64,000 bases of DNA, taken from NCBI GenBank assembly GCA_030425205.1, contig JAUIAP010000011.1, positions 1-64,000 on the forward strand. The letters are read 5' to 3'. Positions within the stretch are counted from its first letter, which is position 1. Every line of letters starts with the position of its first letter. Below are positions 27,492 through 37,278 of this stretch, one piece after another. Position numbers and translations under genes: made by a program. The notes beneath the pieces are model-generated. The model was not told the DNA's origin. It saw nothing but the letters and a program-made list of their open reading frames with translations, and searched no databases. Source of the stretch: Anaerolineae bacterium. GTDB lineage: Bacteria; Chloroflexota; Anaerolineae; Promineifilales; Promineifilaceae.

Positions 27492-28424
27492 ATGGCTACG
27501 GAAGCAAACCAGCCCCGTTTCACACAGTTGTCGGCTCTGCTGCAAGCACTCTTTGTTACATTTTTGTGGTCGACATCATGGGTCTTGATCAAGATCGGCT
27601 TGGCTGATATTCCCCCATTGACCTTTGCAGGATTGCGCTACACACTCGCATTTCTGATTCTGCTCCCTCTATTTTTCCGTTCAAATAGAATCCAACCCGC
27701 GACCCTACGCAGGTTGACCGCTGCAAATTGGCGGCAGTTATTTCTGCTTGGTATCGTCTATTACGCCGTCACGCACGGGGCGCAATTCATCAGCATCGCC
27801 TATTTGCCCGCTGTGACCGCCAACCTCATATTGGGTTTTACACCCGTTGTTGTCGCCTTGTTGAGCCTGTTTCTGCTGTCCGAAAGACCCTTGAAAACAC
27901 AGTGGTTAGGGATTGGTCTATCAGTGGTGGGGCTGTTTGTCTATTTCTATCCAGTGTCGTTGGAAGCAGGTGCGGCCATTGGGTTGGTCGCGGCATTTGT
28001 GGGCATGTTGGCAAATGCGAGTTCAGCCGTTATCGGCCGATCTATCAATCGCACAAAAACGCTTTCGCCCCTACTCATCACCACACTCAGCATGGGCATC
28101 GGGTCGATCTTACTCCTCATCAGCGGACTGTGGTTGGACGGACTGCCCAAACTGACATGGCAGAGCTGGTTGATTGTGGTGTGGTTGGCTGTTGTGAACA
28201 CCGCCTTTGCCTTCACGCTTTGGAATCATACGTTGCGAACACTTTCTGCACTCGAATCAAGCCTTATCAATAGCTCGATGTCAGTGCAAATCCCGCTTCT
28301 CGCCGTTTTGTTTTTAGGGGAGCGATTGCTGCCCCGTGAACTGATTGGGCTTGTGGTGGTTGTGGTCGGTGTGTTGATTGTGCAGCTTGCTCGCATGTGG
28401 GTTGTCCAGAAGTCCGTGAGATAA
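27492..28424 (+). CDS. EamA/DMT-family drug-metabolite exporter
   Basis: About 310 residues with ten hydrophobic segments arranged as two repeated EamA halves. Diagnostic pieces are ALFVTFLWSTSWVLIKIGL and PPLTFAGLRYTLAFLILLPL in the first half, YLPAVTANLILGFTPVVVALLSL, and SLINSSMSVQIPLLAVLFLGERL in the second. This inner-membrane family exports amino acids, nucleosides and other small molecules; the substrate is not predictable. I start at ATG 27492 because GGAGG lies seven bases upstream; the frame extends back to 27447 but without a ribosome site. It is transcribed alone. Confidence 0.9.
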   Translation: MATEANQPRFTQLSALLQALFVTFLWSTSWVLIKIGLADIPPLTFAGLRYTLAFLILLPLFFRSNRIQPATLRRLTAANWRQLFLLGIVYYAVTHGAQFISIAYLPAVTANLILGFTPVVVALLSLFLLSERPLKTQWLGIGLSVVGLFVYFYPVSLEAGAAIGLVAAFVGMLANASSAVIGRSINRTKTLSPLLITTLSMGIGSILLLISGLWLDGLPKLTWQSWLIVVWLAVVNTAFAFTLWNHTLRTLSALESSLINSSMSVQIPLLAVLFLGERLLPRELIGLVVVVVGVLIVQLARMWVVQKSVR

Positions 28425-28589
28425 CACAAGCTGGTTTCAGCGCGGAGCGTTCTGGCGAAAAGCGTTACCGCGCAATGCAGTTTGTATGAAGTTGCATTCT
28501 ATTGAGTCAAATGTACACTTGGAGACAGCCGACCACAACTTGCAACGGACATAAAGCGTCGCGACTATTTCGTACAAAATCATAATCCC

Positions 28590-30572
28590 ATGCTATCTCA
28601 AACATCGCACATTGTAACAGCCTATCTTGAGCTTTTGGCCGAACAATATCCCACCATTGAAGCGGCCTCCACCGAAATTATTAAACTAGAAGCGTTGCAG
28701 AATCTGCCCAAAGAGACGGAACATTTTCTCTCGGACATTCACGGAGAGCATGAAGCATTTCTGCATCTGTTGCGCAATAGTTCTGGCTCGCTACGTCGCC
28801 GTGTTGAGGAACTGTTCAAAGATGAATTCTCGCATAGCGAGCGCAACGCCTTGACAACGCTCATCTACTATCCAGAACAGAAATTGCCCCTCTTGTTGGA
28901 GAAGGTCTCTGACGAGGCGGAATGGTATCGCATCACGTTGCGACGGCTGTTGCGAATCGGGCGTTCCATTTCGGCGAAGTACCCGCGCTCAGAGGTGCGC
29001 AATGCACTCACTGGCTCGCTGGGCAGCACGATTGAAGAGTTGTTGCACCCGCAAGAAGAGAACCACCAGCGCACCGAATACCATCAAAGCTTGATCGAAT
29101 CACTGATCGCCGTAGGGCAGGGGCGACGCTTTGTAATTGCGCTGGCCTACTTTATCCAACGCTTCGCCATTGCCCATCTGCATATCATCGGGGACATCTA
29201 TGATCGTGGGCCGGGCGCACATCTGATTCTCGACAAGCTGCAAGATTATCATTCGGTCGATATCCAGTGGGGCAATCATGACATCGTGTGGATGGCGGCG
29301 GCGGCGGGCAGTGAGGCGTGCATCGCCAACGTATTGCGTCTGTCGCTGCGCTATGGCAACACAGAGACGTTGGAAAACGGCTATGGGATCAGCCTCCTAC
29401 CGCTGGCGTCGCTGGCGATGGATGTATATGGGGAGGATGATTGTAGCCAATTTATGCCGCGTGATGCGGATGATCGCGTCGAAGATGCGGTCTTGGATGA
29501 TGTTGAACAGCGGCTAATTGCGCGCATGCAGAAGGCGATCTCGGTCATTCAGTTTAAGCTCGAAGGGCAGATTATCCAGCGGCGGCCGCATTACAACATG
29601 AATGACCGTCTGCTGTTAGACAAGATCGATCTTGAGCAAGGGACCGTGACGATTGATGATCAGGTGTACCCACTCCTGGACACATACTTCCCGACACTCG
29701 ATTCGGCCGATCCCTACGCCCTCTCCCCCCGTGAACATCAGGTGATGTCGCGCCTTTCACAATCATTTCTCAACAGCGAGAAGTTACAACGCCACGTGCG
29801 CCTGTTGTATACAAAGGGCAGCATGTATCTCGTCATTAACGGTCAGCTTCTCTATCACGGCTGCATCAGTCTCACCGAAGACGGCAACTTCACAAAGCTG
29901 GTCATCGGCGACACCGTCTATGAGGGCAAATCATACATGGATCGCGTCGATCAACTGGCGCGACAAGGGTACTTTTCGGCCGATCCCGTTCTGCGTCAAT
30001 ATGGGCAAGATGCGATGTGGTATTTGTGGAGCGGGGCGCGGTCGCCGCTCTTTGGCAAAAGCAAGATGGCGACGTTTGAACGTTATTTTGTCGCAGATAA
30101 GTCGACACACAAAGAGGTGCAAAATCCCTATTACGACATGCGTAACGATGAGGAGATGATGCGCAAAATTCTCGTTGAGTTTGGGCTTGACCCAGAGACG
30201 GGGCGCATCATCAATGGGCATGTTCCCGTCAGGGTGAAACGCGGTCAGCGGCCGATTCTCGCCAATGGCAAGCTGCTCGTCATCGACGGCGGTATGGCAA
30301 AGGCGTATCAAGACGTGACGGGGATTGCGGGGTACACGCTGATCGCCAACTCACGCGGGCTGCTTTTGGCGGAGCATAAGCCATTTGTTTCGGCCGAAAT
30401 CGCCATCCGTGAAGAGATCGATGTCCAGTCCACCACCGAAATTATCGCCACCTACCCCGAACGCCAGCTCGTGCGTCACACTGACCAAGGGCAGCAAATG
30501 CAACAACGGATTACCGCACTGAAGGATCTGCTCGCCGCCTATCGAGATGGTTTGATAAAAGAGGCGGCTTAA
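28590..30572 (+). CDS. fbp: Fructose-1,6-bisphosphatase class III
   Basis: A 660-residue protein of the Bacillus-type class III FBPase family (FBPase_2), which hydrolyses fructose 1,6-bisphosphate to fructose 6-phosphate in gluconeogenesis, using divalent metal. The calcineurin-like metallophosphatase motifs are visible: FLSDIHGEHEAF near the N terminus, HIIGDIYDRGPGAHLILD, and WGNHDIVWMAAAAGS. INGHVPVRVKRGQRPI and VIDGGMAKAYQ complete the C-terminal metal site. Length agrees with the family (about 640-670). It begins at ATG 28590 and its stop is 40 bp before the start chosen for the first ABC gene; they may be co-transcribed without a functional tie. The 165-bp upstream gap shows no clear regulatory motif. 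Confidence 0.95.
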   Translation: MLSQTSHIVTAYLELLAEQYPTIEAASTEIIKLEALQNLPKETEHFLSDIHGEHEAFLHLLRNSSGSLRRRVEELFKDEFSHSERNALTTLIYYPEQKLPLLLEKVSDEAEWYRITLRRLLRIGRSISAKYPRSEVRNALTGSLGSTIEELLHPQEENHQRTEYHQSLIESLIAVGQGRRFVIALAYFIQRFAIAHLHIIGDIYDRGPGAHLILDKLQDYHSVDIQWGNHDIVWMAAAAGSEACIANVLRLSLRYGNTETLENGYGISLLPLASLAMDVYGEDDCSQFMPRDADDRVEDAVLDDVEQRLIARMQKAISVIQFKLEGQIIQRRPHYNMNDRLLLDKIDLEQGTVTIDDQVYPLLDTYFPTLDSADPYALSPREHQVMSRLSQSFLNSEKLQRHVRLLYTKGSMYLVINGQLLYHGCISLTEDGNFTKLVIGDTVYEGKSYMDRVDQLARQGYFSADPVLRQYGQDAMWYLWSGARSPLFGKSKMATFERYFVADKSTHKEVQNPYYDMRNDEEMMRKILVEFGLDPETGRIINGHVPVRVKRGQRPILANGKLLVIDGGMAKAYQDVTGIAGYTLIANSRGLLLAEHKPFVSAEIAIREEIDVQSTTEIIATYPERQLVRHTDQGQQMQQRITALKDLLAAYRDGLIKEAA

Positions 30573-30612
30573 TGCCAAACTATTGAGACGCAACATCTTG
30601 CATCTCGCCATT

Positions 30613-32382
30613 ATGCCCAAATCGAATACGCCGCGGCAATTGCTCATAACCTATTTGCGCCCACAAAAATGGACGGTCTTTCTGCTCGCCCTGCTCGTCT
30701 TGGCGGTCATCACGTTGCAACTGATCAACCCGCAGGTGATGCGGGCATTCCTCGACGGCGTGCAGGCAGGGCAACCGCTTGACCGCTTGACCAACATCGC
30801 CGCGCTGTTTATTGTGCTTGCCGTGTTGCGTCAAATCCTTCAGCTAGCCAGCACCTATGTCGGTGAGCTGGTCGCGTGGACGGCGACCAACGCCCTGCGT
30901 GCCGACCTCGCCCTGCACTGCCTCAAACTCGATATGGGTTTCCACAAGGTGCACAAACCGGGTGAACTGATCGAGCGCGTCGATGGGGACATCAACCAGC
31001 TCGCCACCTTCTTTTCGCAACTCGTCATTCGCTTGAGTGCCAACTTACTGCTGGCGGCGGGCGTATTGGCTTTTTTGTGGGGGATAGATTGGACGATTGG
31101 TCTGAGCATCATGCTGATCGTGGCGATAGGCGCACTGATCATTCGCGTGCTCAATCGCCATGCCATCCCGCGCGTACAGGCGTTGCGCGAGGTGGAGGCG
31201 ACGTTGTTTGGTTATATTGAAGAGTGGCTGCATGGCACAGAGACGATTCGCAGCAATTCGGCCGAACCGTACATCATGCAGCGACTCTATCGACTGTTGC
31301 GCGAACGCTGGCAGCGTGGCCACCACTCGATGAAGCTGACGACCGCGCTCAACACCGTGCCAAATTCTGTCTTTTCGCTCGCCTATGTCGCCATCTTCAC
31401 CTTTGGCGCATGGCGATTCTTTGGCGAGCGTGTCTCGATTGGCACGCTTTATGTCACCTTCTACTACGTCGATTTGCTGCGCGAGCCGCTTTGGCAGTTG
31501 ACGCGCCAAATTGAACAGCTCCAACGTGCGTTGGCAAGCATCAATCGCATCAACGAGCTTTTTGGCGAACAACCGACCATTCTCGACAATCCGCGCCACG
31601 CCATCCTGACCTCTACACCACAGGGGATGCAGGTGACATTTGCCGATCTGACGTTCGCCTATGCGGATGAGCCAGACACGGCCGTTTTGCAAGGGATCGA
31701 TTTCACGCTGGCACCGGGCAAGGTGCTTGGGTTACTCGGCCGCACGGGGAGTGGAAAAACGACGTTGACCAAGCTGCTGCTGCGCTTTTATGACCCAACC
31801 AAGGGGGCGATTCGGCTGGGGGATGGGGTTACGCAAATCGACTTGCGCGAGCTTGCCCAGAGCGACTTGCGCCGTCAAATCGGGGTCGTGACCCAACAAG
31901 TGCAGCTATTTAACGCGACCGTGCGCCAAAATTTGACGTTGTTTGATGCGACGATTGACGATGACAAAATTCTGGCTGCGCTGCGAGCGGTGGGACTGCA
32001 TAGCTGGCTGGCGGAACTTCCGCACGGTCTCGACACCCATCTGGCGGCCGATGGCAGCCTCTCGGCGGGGGAAGCTCAACTTCTCGCCTTTACCCGCGTC
32101 TTTCTGGCCGATCCAAAACTAATTATTCTAGATGAGGCATCGTCCCGTCTTGATCCAGCGACGGAGCAGCTGATCGAAAAGGCACTCGACAAACTGCTCC
32201 ACAAGCGCACCGTCGTCATCGTGGCCCATCGCTTGGCGACGGTCAATCGGGCGGACGAGATTATGATTTTAAGTCAGGGGCGCATCGTTGAGCATGATCG
32301 TCGTGAAGCATTGCTGGCCGATCCTGAATCCCACTTCAGCACCTTATTGCGCAGTGGGTTAGAGGAGGCGATTGCGGCATGA
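30613..32382 (+). CDS. Heterodimeric ABC exporter subunit 1 (canonical Walker B, degenerate signature)
   Basis: A half-size ABC exporter of about 589 residues: six-helix membrane domain (QKWTVFLLALLVLAVITLQL onward) then an ATPase domain. Walker A is GRTGSGKTTL, Q loop VTQQVQLFN, signature LSAGEAQLLAFTR (the usual LSGGQ is altered), Walker B LIILDEASSRLD with the catalytic Glu, and H loop IVAHRL. The downstream gene overlaps by 4 bp (ATGA) and encodes the partner. I use ATG 30613; a TTG at 30583 is possible. The transported compound is unknown. Confidence 0.9.
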   Translation: MPKSNTPRQLLITYLRPQKWTVFLLALLVLAVITLQLINPQVMRAFLDGVQAGQPLDRLTNIAALFIVLAVLRQILQLASTYVGELVAWTATNALRADLALHCLKLDMGFHKVHKPGELIERVDGDINQLATFFSQLVIRLSANLLLAAGVLAFLWGIDWTIGLSIMLIVAIGALIIRVLNRHAIPRVQALREVEATLFGYIEEWLHGTETIRSNSAEPYIMQRLYRLLRERWQRGHHSMKLTTALNTVPNSVFSLAYVAIFTFGAWRFFGERVSIGTLYVTFYYVDLLREPLWQLTRQIEQLQRALASINRINELFGEQPTILDNPRHAILTSTPQGMQVTFADLTFAYADEPDTAVLQGIDFTLAPGKVLGLLGRTGSGKTTLTKLLLRFYDPTKGAIRLGDGVTQIDLRELAQSDLRRQIGVVTQQVQLFNATVRQNLTLFDATIDDDKILAALRAVGLHSWLAELPHGLDTHLAADGSLSAGEAQLLAFTRVFLADPKLIILDEASSRLDPATEQLIEKALDKLLHKRTVVIVAHRLATVNRADEIMILSQGRIVEHDRREALLADPESHFSTLLRSGLEEAIAA

Positions 32383-34160
32383 AGACGTATCAATACTTTT
32401 GGAAACTGATCACATATCGGCCGATTTACTACACCATCGACGTGATCGCCATGGTGTTCAATCTCGGTCTGTTTACGGCACAAGGGCTGATCTTACGCGC
32501 CTTTTTTAACTACTTGACGGGGGATGCCCAATTCTCGCTTGCGTGGATCACGGCGGGTCAGATCGGCTATTCGCTGCTGACGATTGCGGGGACGGTGGGC
32601 GCGATGTTGGCCTTCAACCACTTTCTCTATCACACGACTGCGCTGCTGATTCGTAATCTCCTCAATCGTATTTTGCAGATGCCCGGCAGCCGACCGCTGC
32701 CTGTGCAGAGCGATGGGCAGATGATGTCGACGGGGCAGGCAATTAGTACCCTGCGCGATGACACGCAAGAGATGGCCTATGGGGTTGCCCTGATCGATGA
32801 TCTGATTGGCGCGAGTGTTGGCGGCCTGATCGCCACAGGCGTGATGCTTTCCATCAACCCACTCGTGACGATTGGGACGTTTGCGCCGCTGCTAGTCGTC
32901 GTTCTGATCGCGCATCGACTGGGCAATTATGCCGAGAAGTTGCGTAAGGCTGGGCGCAAAACGACCAGCGGAGTGACAGGGTTAATTGCCGATATGTTCC
33001 ACAATGCGGAAGCGGTCAAGGCGGCTGGCGCAGAAGAGCGGCTGATCACCCATTTTCGCCACGTCAACGACCAACGCAAGGCGGCGATGGTCAAAGATAA
33101 GCTGATGACCCAGTTTGTCAGCGTGCTTTCTGGTGGAACGGCCGATATTGGGGTGGGGCTGCTCCTGCTGCTGGCGGCGCAGGGGATGTATGCTGGCTCA
33201 TTCACGATTGGTGATTTTGCGCTGTTTGCCTCTTACGTGTGGCCGATTACCCACATGATGCGGATTGCGGCCGACTTGGTGACGCGCTATCGACAGGTCG
33301 GGGTTTCGACGGCGCGCATGGATGAGATGATGCAGGGGCTACCGGCGGGAGCGGCCGTCGCCCACAATCCGATCTATTTGCGTCATGCGCGGCCACCGCT
33401 TGAACACAAGCACAAGGCGACCGCTGATCGGCTGCAAACGTTGCAGGTTTCCGATCTCTCCTTCACCTATCCGGGTTCGGAAAATGGCATCGGCCGAATT
33501 TCGCTCACACTCAAACGCGGCTCCTTCACCGTCATCACAGGGCGCATCGGCGCGGGCAAAACGACGTTGCTCAAGGTGCTGTTGGGGTTACTTTCGGCCG
33601 ATTCTGGCACTATCCTATGGAACGATCAGCCAGTCACCGCCCCCGACCGCTTCATGAACCCACCACGCATCGCCTACACCGCCCAAGTGCCACACCTGTT
33701 TAGCGACAAGCTGTTGGAGAATCTATTGTTGGGGCTGCCGTCTGACAAGGTGGATGTCGAGCGCGCCATTCATGCGGCCGTGCTGGAAGATGATGTGGCG
33801 GCTATGGAGCAGGGGCTTGCAACGCTGGTGGGGCCAAAAGGCGTGCGCTTGTCTGGGGGGCAGGTGCAGCGCAGCGCGGCCGCTCGCATGTTTGTGCGAG
33901 AGCCAGAACTCTACATCTTTGACGACCTGTCGAGTGCGCTCGATGTTAACACCGAGCGGATTTTGTGGGAGCGGCTCTTTGCAGATAGCCATCCGACCTG
34001 CCTCGTCGTCTCGCATCGTCGCCCAGCGTTGCGTCGTGCCGATCAAATCATCGTCCTGCAAGAGGGGAAAGTTGTCGATGTGGGGACGTTGGATGAATTG
34101 TTGGAGAGATCGGCCGAAATGCGCGACCTCTGGCAAGGGACAGACGAGCCGGCTCATTGA
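32379..34160 (+). CDS. Heterodimeric ABC exporter subunit 2 (degenerate Walker B, canonical signature)
   Basis: A 593-residue ABC half-transporter with N-terminal membrane domain and C-terminal ATPase. Walker A GRIGAGKTTL, signature LSGGQVQRSAAARM (canonical), Walker B LYIFDDLSSALD in which the catalytic Glu is Asp, and H loop VVSHRR. Set against the first subunit, the defects are complementary: the site made from this Walker B plus the partner's altered LSAGE would be inactive, while the other site is fully canonical. That is exactly how asymmetric heterodimeric exporters such as TM287/288 are built. Start ATG overlaps the preceding stop. The 172 bp after it contain heptamer repeats and the promoter region of the BNR gene. 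Confidence 0.9.
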   Translation: MKTYQYFWKLITYRPIYYTIDVIAMVFNLGLFTAQGLILRAFFNYLTGDAQFSLAWITAGQIGYSLLTIAGTVGAMLAFNHFLYHTTALLIRNLLNRILQMPGSRPLPVQSDGQMMSTGQAISTLRDDTQEMAYGVALIDDLIGASVGGLIATGVMLSINPLVTIGTFAPLLVVVLIAHRLGNYAEKLRKAGRKTTSGVTGLIADMFHNAEAVKAAGAEERLITHFRHVNDQRKAAMVKDKLMTQFVSVLSGGTADIGVGLLLLLAAQGMYAGSFTIGDFALFASYVWPITHMMRIAADLVTRYRQVGVSTARMDEMMQGLPAGAAVAHNPIYLRHARPPLEHKHKATADRLQTLQVSDLSFTYPGSENGIGRISLTLKRGSFTVITGRIGAGKTTLLKVLLGLLSADSGTILWNDQPVTAPDRFMNPPRIAYTAQVPHLFSDKLLENLLLGLPSDKVDVERAIHAAVLEDDVAAMEQGLATLVGPKGVRLSGGQVQRSAAARMFVREPELYIFDDLSSALDVNTERILWERLFADSHPTCLVVSHRRPALRRADQIIVLQEGKVVDVGTLDELLERSAEMRDLWQGTDEPAH

Positions 34161-34164
34161 ATAA

Positions 34165-34184
34165 CACCACGCAATACGCAATAC
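34165..34184. repeat. Short heptamer array (CACCACGCAATAC type)
   Basis: CACCACG followed by CAATACG units of the window-wide heptamer family, just after the second ABC gene. No inverted partner is adjacent. Confidence 0.5.
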
Positions 34185-34219
34185 GTTTCATCTCCCCTCA
34201 AATTCCCAATGCCCAATTT

Positions 34220-34252
34220 CGTAACGATCTCGTAACGCTCACTCTGTAAACT
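34220..34252 (+). promoter_or_regulatory. CGTAACG direct repeats, 11-bp period, upstream of BNR gene
   Basis: CGTAACG occurs at 34220 and 34231, exactly 11 bp apart, followed by a weaker CTGTAAAC. The same pair occurs at 62361 and 62372 upstream of the paralogous gene, with spacer ATCT versus ATGT. Direct repeats with 11-bp period are typical of OmpR/PhoB-type response regulator sites. Distance to the ATG is about 100 bp in this gene and 65 bp in the other. Confidence 0.6.
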
Positions 34253-34332
34253 AGCGCATATTCTACCGATCTGTGTTGAAAAGAGCCTCATTACCATTAA
34301 TGAGGAGAAAAACATTAAAAAAGGAACGAACT

Positions 34333-37107
34333 ATGCACGCCTCAAAACGCTTGCGTTGGCTTTTGCCATTCGCATTATCATTGCTATTGACGCTTCTGGC
34401 TGTTATGTCGGTTTCGGCCGATGTCAGCAGGCAGAGCCAAACAACCGCCCCCACCGACACCCGCGAACTTGCCCCCGCTGCCCCACCAATTCAATTCCCC
34501 CGTTATCATATCTATACGCCGCCCGCGACACTTGGACAAGATGCTGGTGAACCGACACTCGGCATCAATCATAATACCAACGCCGTTATGTATATCGCCA
34601 TTTTGGAAACATTGCGTATCCATTTCAATGACGACTACTCACAAGACTTGATCGATGACCCCGAAGTCGATCATCGTATCTGCTCTGCGCCCGTCAAAGA
34701 AGTCTGGCTCGATAAGAGCTATGTCGCCCACGTCAACACGCTCGATCCAATCCTGTTCACAGACCCGCTCACAGGGCGCACGTTTAGCTCCCAACTCGCT
34801 GCAAAAACGAGTATTCTCGGTCTTTCCGATGACGATGGCGAAACATGGTTGCCCAGTGAAGGCGGCTCGTTTCTAACTTCTGGGGTTGACCATCAAACAC
34901 TCGCCTCTGGCCCCTATCCACCCAACTTCCCGATTCAAGGAACCATCTATCCACACGCCGTCTATTACTGTGGTCAGGACATCGCCTATGCCAACTGTGC
35001 GCGCAGCGACGATGGTGGCATGTCGTTTGGCCCGGCCATTCCGATGTACACACTCGCCACGTGCAATGGCCTGCACGGTCACATACAGGTCGAACCGCTC
35101 TACACAGACAGCGAAGGCGCGGAGCAGGGCGGCACAATTTACGTCCCGATTCGCAACTGTGCCGGCGGCATCGGGATTGCTGTCTCGAAAGATGCCGGCA
35201 CAACTTGGAATGTCAGCATCGTACCCGGCGCATTGGCTTCGACAAAAGACCCATCGGTCGGCATTGGCGCAGCGGGAACTGTCTATGCGGGCTACGCCGA
35301 TAACGATCAAAAGATGATGGTCGCCATTTCCCATGATCAGGGTGACACATGGGACAGCATCGTGGACATTGCGGCCGATGTGCCAGAGCTAAAAACGGTC
35401 ACATTCCCATCCGCGATTGCTGGGGATGACGACCGCGCCGCCATCACATTCTTTGGCACAACCTATGAGAATGCGACCCAATACAACACGGAAGCCGTCT
35501 GGTATCTTTACGTCTCCCACACCTTTGACGGCGGCCAAACGTGGAACACCATCAATCTCACCCCCAACGACCCAATTCAACGCGGCTCGATCTGCACTGT
35601 CAGCTCAAGCTGTAATGGCGACCGCAATCTGCTCGACTTCTATGACATCAAAGTGGACCGTGAAGGGCGTGCCGTGATCGGTTATGACGATGGCTGTGTG
35701 GGAGCATGCGTCAATGACTTCCCGAACTCGTTCACCGCGGTTGCCGCGATTGCTCGTCAGGAAGGTGGCCTGCGTCTCTACTCAGCATTTGATGAGGTGG
35801 ACGCAAACACGGCAACCATTCCCGCCGCACCGCGCGTCGATTCTGTCGCGCAAGATGCCGTTGGTGACGTAACGATTGCCTGGACTCTGGCAGACGATGG
35901 TGGTTCCGACATACTTGGTTACAACGTTTATCGTGAAGAAGATGGCAGTGGCACATTTGCGCTGCTCAATACTGACGGCCTGATTGCCGAGACGAGCTAT
36001 GTCGATCAGACGACTATCCTTGGCACCGATTATCGCTATAAAGTAACGGCCGAAAATGCGCTTGGCGAAGGCGCCAACTGTCTCGATTTCCCCATCGGTG
36101 ACGTAACTGGCGGCAGCCCTTGCGTGCTGCCCGGTGTTCAGGTTGTCGTCGATAGCGCGGGCGATGCAACCACCATCGTGCGCAGTGATGTCGATATTAC
36201 GGCGGTTGCAATTGCCGAACCCTATGATGCGACAAATCCGCAAGAGAACTTTGTCGTCACGCTGCAAATCGCCGATCTGTTGGCGGGCGGTGCGGCCAAT
36301 AGCTACTACGCTATGTTTAACTTTGACGGCGTGGGATACTATCTCGCGGGTATCCAGCTAGATCTTTTGACGGGTGGAACCTATGAGTTTGGTACGTTCG
36401 TCTACAATGAAAACGACAACTTCCTCACCACAACACCACTCGGCACACCCGATGAGGCCAGCTTCGATCCCAGTGGTAGCATCGTGTTTACCATCGCTAA
36501 AGATCGCATTGTCGGTATGGGTGGCGGCACGCCAGTGGCTGGTTCCGTCCTAAATACCGTCGATGCACGCGCCTATGATTACAACCCAATCACGGGCGAA
36601 ACGCTGTTTGAGGATCGTCCCGGTTCACCGGGAACGTACAACGTGGTTAGCAACGCATCGTGCAACGTTGTTCCAAACGCTGCTCCAACTGCGCTGGTCG
36701 TCGTCACCCCGACGGAAGGACAATCACCGCTTGATGTAATGATCGACGCATCGACATCATTTGACGTTGACGAGAGTGACACCATTGTTGAGTATACGTT
36801 TGATTTAGATGACGGCAGTGAACCCATCGTTCAAGCGTCACCGATTCTCACCCACACCTATAGCCACACCGAAACGCAGACGATAGAGTATCGCATCACC
36901 GTTAAAGTGAAGGATTCGCGTGGTTTGTCAAGTCGCAACACGGCCGCACAGGTCGTTGAAGTGTTGCCAACACAACTCCCCACGGCACTGACCACAGCCA
37001 ATATTGCTGCATCGAGTAGCCGTATTGCAATCTGGATTGGCATCAGTCTGATTGGGTTATTGACGGTTGGCGTGGCCGCAACAACTGTCCGTCTGCGGCG
37101 CAAGTAA
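34333..37107 (+). CDS. Secreted sialidase/BNR-like beta-propeller protein with Fn3-like, PKD-like and membrane-anchor regions
   Basis: About 924 residues. Signal peptide LLPFALSLLLTLLAVMSVSA; a propeller-like region at about 70-480 with repeated Asp-box-type turns (LSDDDGETWLPSEGG, VSKDAGTTWNVS, ISHDQGDTWDS, HTFDGGQTWNT), as in sialidase/BNR proteins; an Fn3-like domain at about 500-590 (SYVDQTTILGTDYRYKVTAENALG); a beta domain; a PKD-like domain (PTEGQSPLDVMIDASTSFDVD..TYSHTETQTIEYRI); and a terminal helix IAIWIGISLIGLLTVGVAATT with RLRRK. Start ATG 34333 has AAGGA upstream. Catalytic sialidase residues were not confirmed, so enzymatic activity is open. A close paralogue begins at 62437. Confidence 0.8.
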   Translation: MHASKRLRWLLPFALSLLLTLLAVMSVSADVSRQSQTTAPTDTRELAPAAPPIQFPRYHIYTPPATLGQDAGEPTLGINHNTNAVMYIAILETLRIHFNDDYSQDLIDDPEVDHRICSAPVKEVWLDKSYVAHVNTLDPILFTDPLTGRTFSSQLAAKTSILGLSDDDGETWLPSEGGSFLTSGVDHQTLASGPYPPNFPIQGTIYPHAVYYCGQDIAYANCARSDDGGMSFGPAIPMYTLATCNGLHGHIQVEPLYTDSEGAEQGGTIYVPIRNCAGGIGIAVSKDAGTTWNVSIVPGALASTKDPSVGIGAAGTVYAGYADNDQKMMVAISHDQGDTWDSIVDIAADVPELKTVTFPSAIAGDDDRAAITFFGTTYENATQYNTEAVWYLYVSHTFDGGQTWNTINLTPNDPIQRGSICTVSSSCNGDRNLLDFYDIKVDREGRAVIGYDDGCVGACVNDFPNSFTAVAAIARQEGGLRLYSAFDEVDANTATIPAAPRVDSVAQDAVGDVTIAWTLADDGGSDILGYNVYREEDGSGTFALLNTDGLIAETSYVDQTTILGTDYRYKVTAENALGEGANCLDFPIGDVTGGSPCVLPGVQVVVDSAGDATTIVRSDVDITAVAIAEPYDATNPQENFVVTLQIADLLAGGAANSYYAMFNFDGVGYYLAGIQLDLLTGGTYEFGTFVYNENDNFLTTTPLGTPDEASFDPSGSIVFTIAKDRIVGMGGGTPVAGSVLNTVDARAYDYNPITGETLFEDRPGSPGTYNVVSNASCNVVPNAAPTALVVVTPTEGQSPLDVMIDASTSFDVDESDTIVEYTFDLDDGSEPIVQASPILTHTYSHTETQTIEYRITVKVKDSRGLSSRNTAAQVVEVLPTQLPTALTTANIAASSSRIAIWIGISLIGLLTVGVAATTVRLRRK

Positions 37108-37110
37108 GAG

Positions 37111-37143
37111 AATGGGGTGGTGGGCGCAGCCAACCACCCCATT
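37111..37143 (+). terminator. Strong hairpin after the BNR gene
   Basis: AATGGGGTGGT at 37111-37121 pairs exactly with ACCACCCCATT at 37133-37143, starting four bases after the stop codon at 37107. No T run follows, so it is a terminator-like or transcript-stabilising hairpin. Confidence 0.6.
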
Positions 37144-37227
37144 GAAAGGTTATTACCTCCACATCGAAAGAAGCAACAGTTCCCCAGAAATAGTTTGTAA
37201 GAAATTGAGCATTTTAGCTGGCAATTC

Positions 37228-37274
37228 ACATGCAATAATTTGCATGTATCCGATATATGCAGATAATTGCATGT
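37228..37274. promoter_or_regulatory. Two ArsR-type operators
   Basis: ACATGCAA-TAAT-TTGCATGT (37228-37247) is an 8-bp-arm inverted repeat; ATATGCAG-ATAA-TTGCATGT (37255-37274) is an imperfect second copy 27 bp away, ending five bases before the ATG at 37279. The spacing and position are those of autoregulatory operators for an ArsR repressor, which is the gene that follows. Confidence 0.75.
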
Positions 37275-37278
37275 TTAT

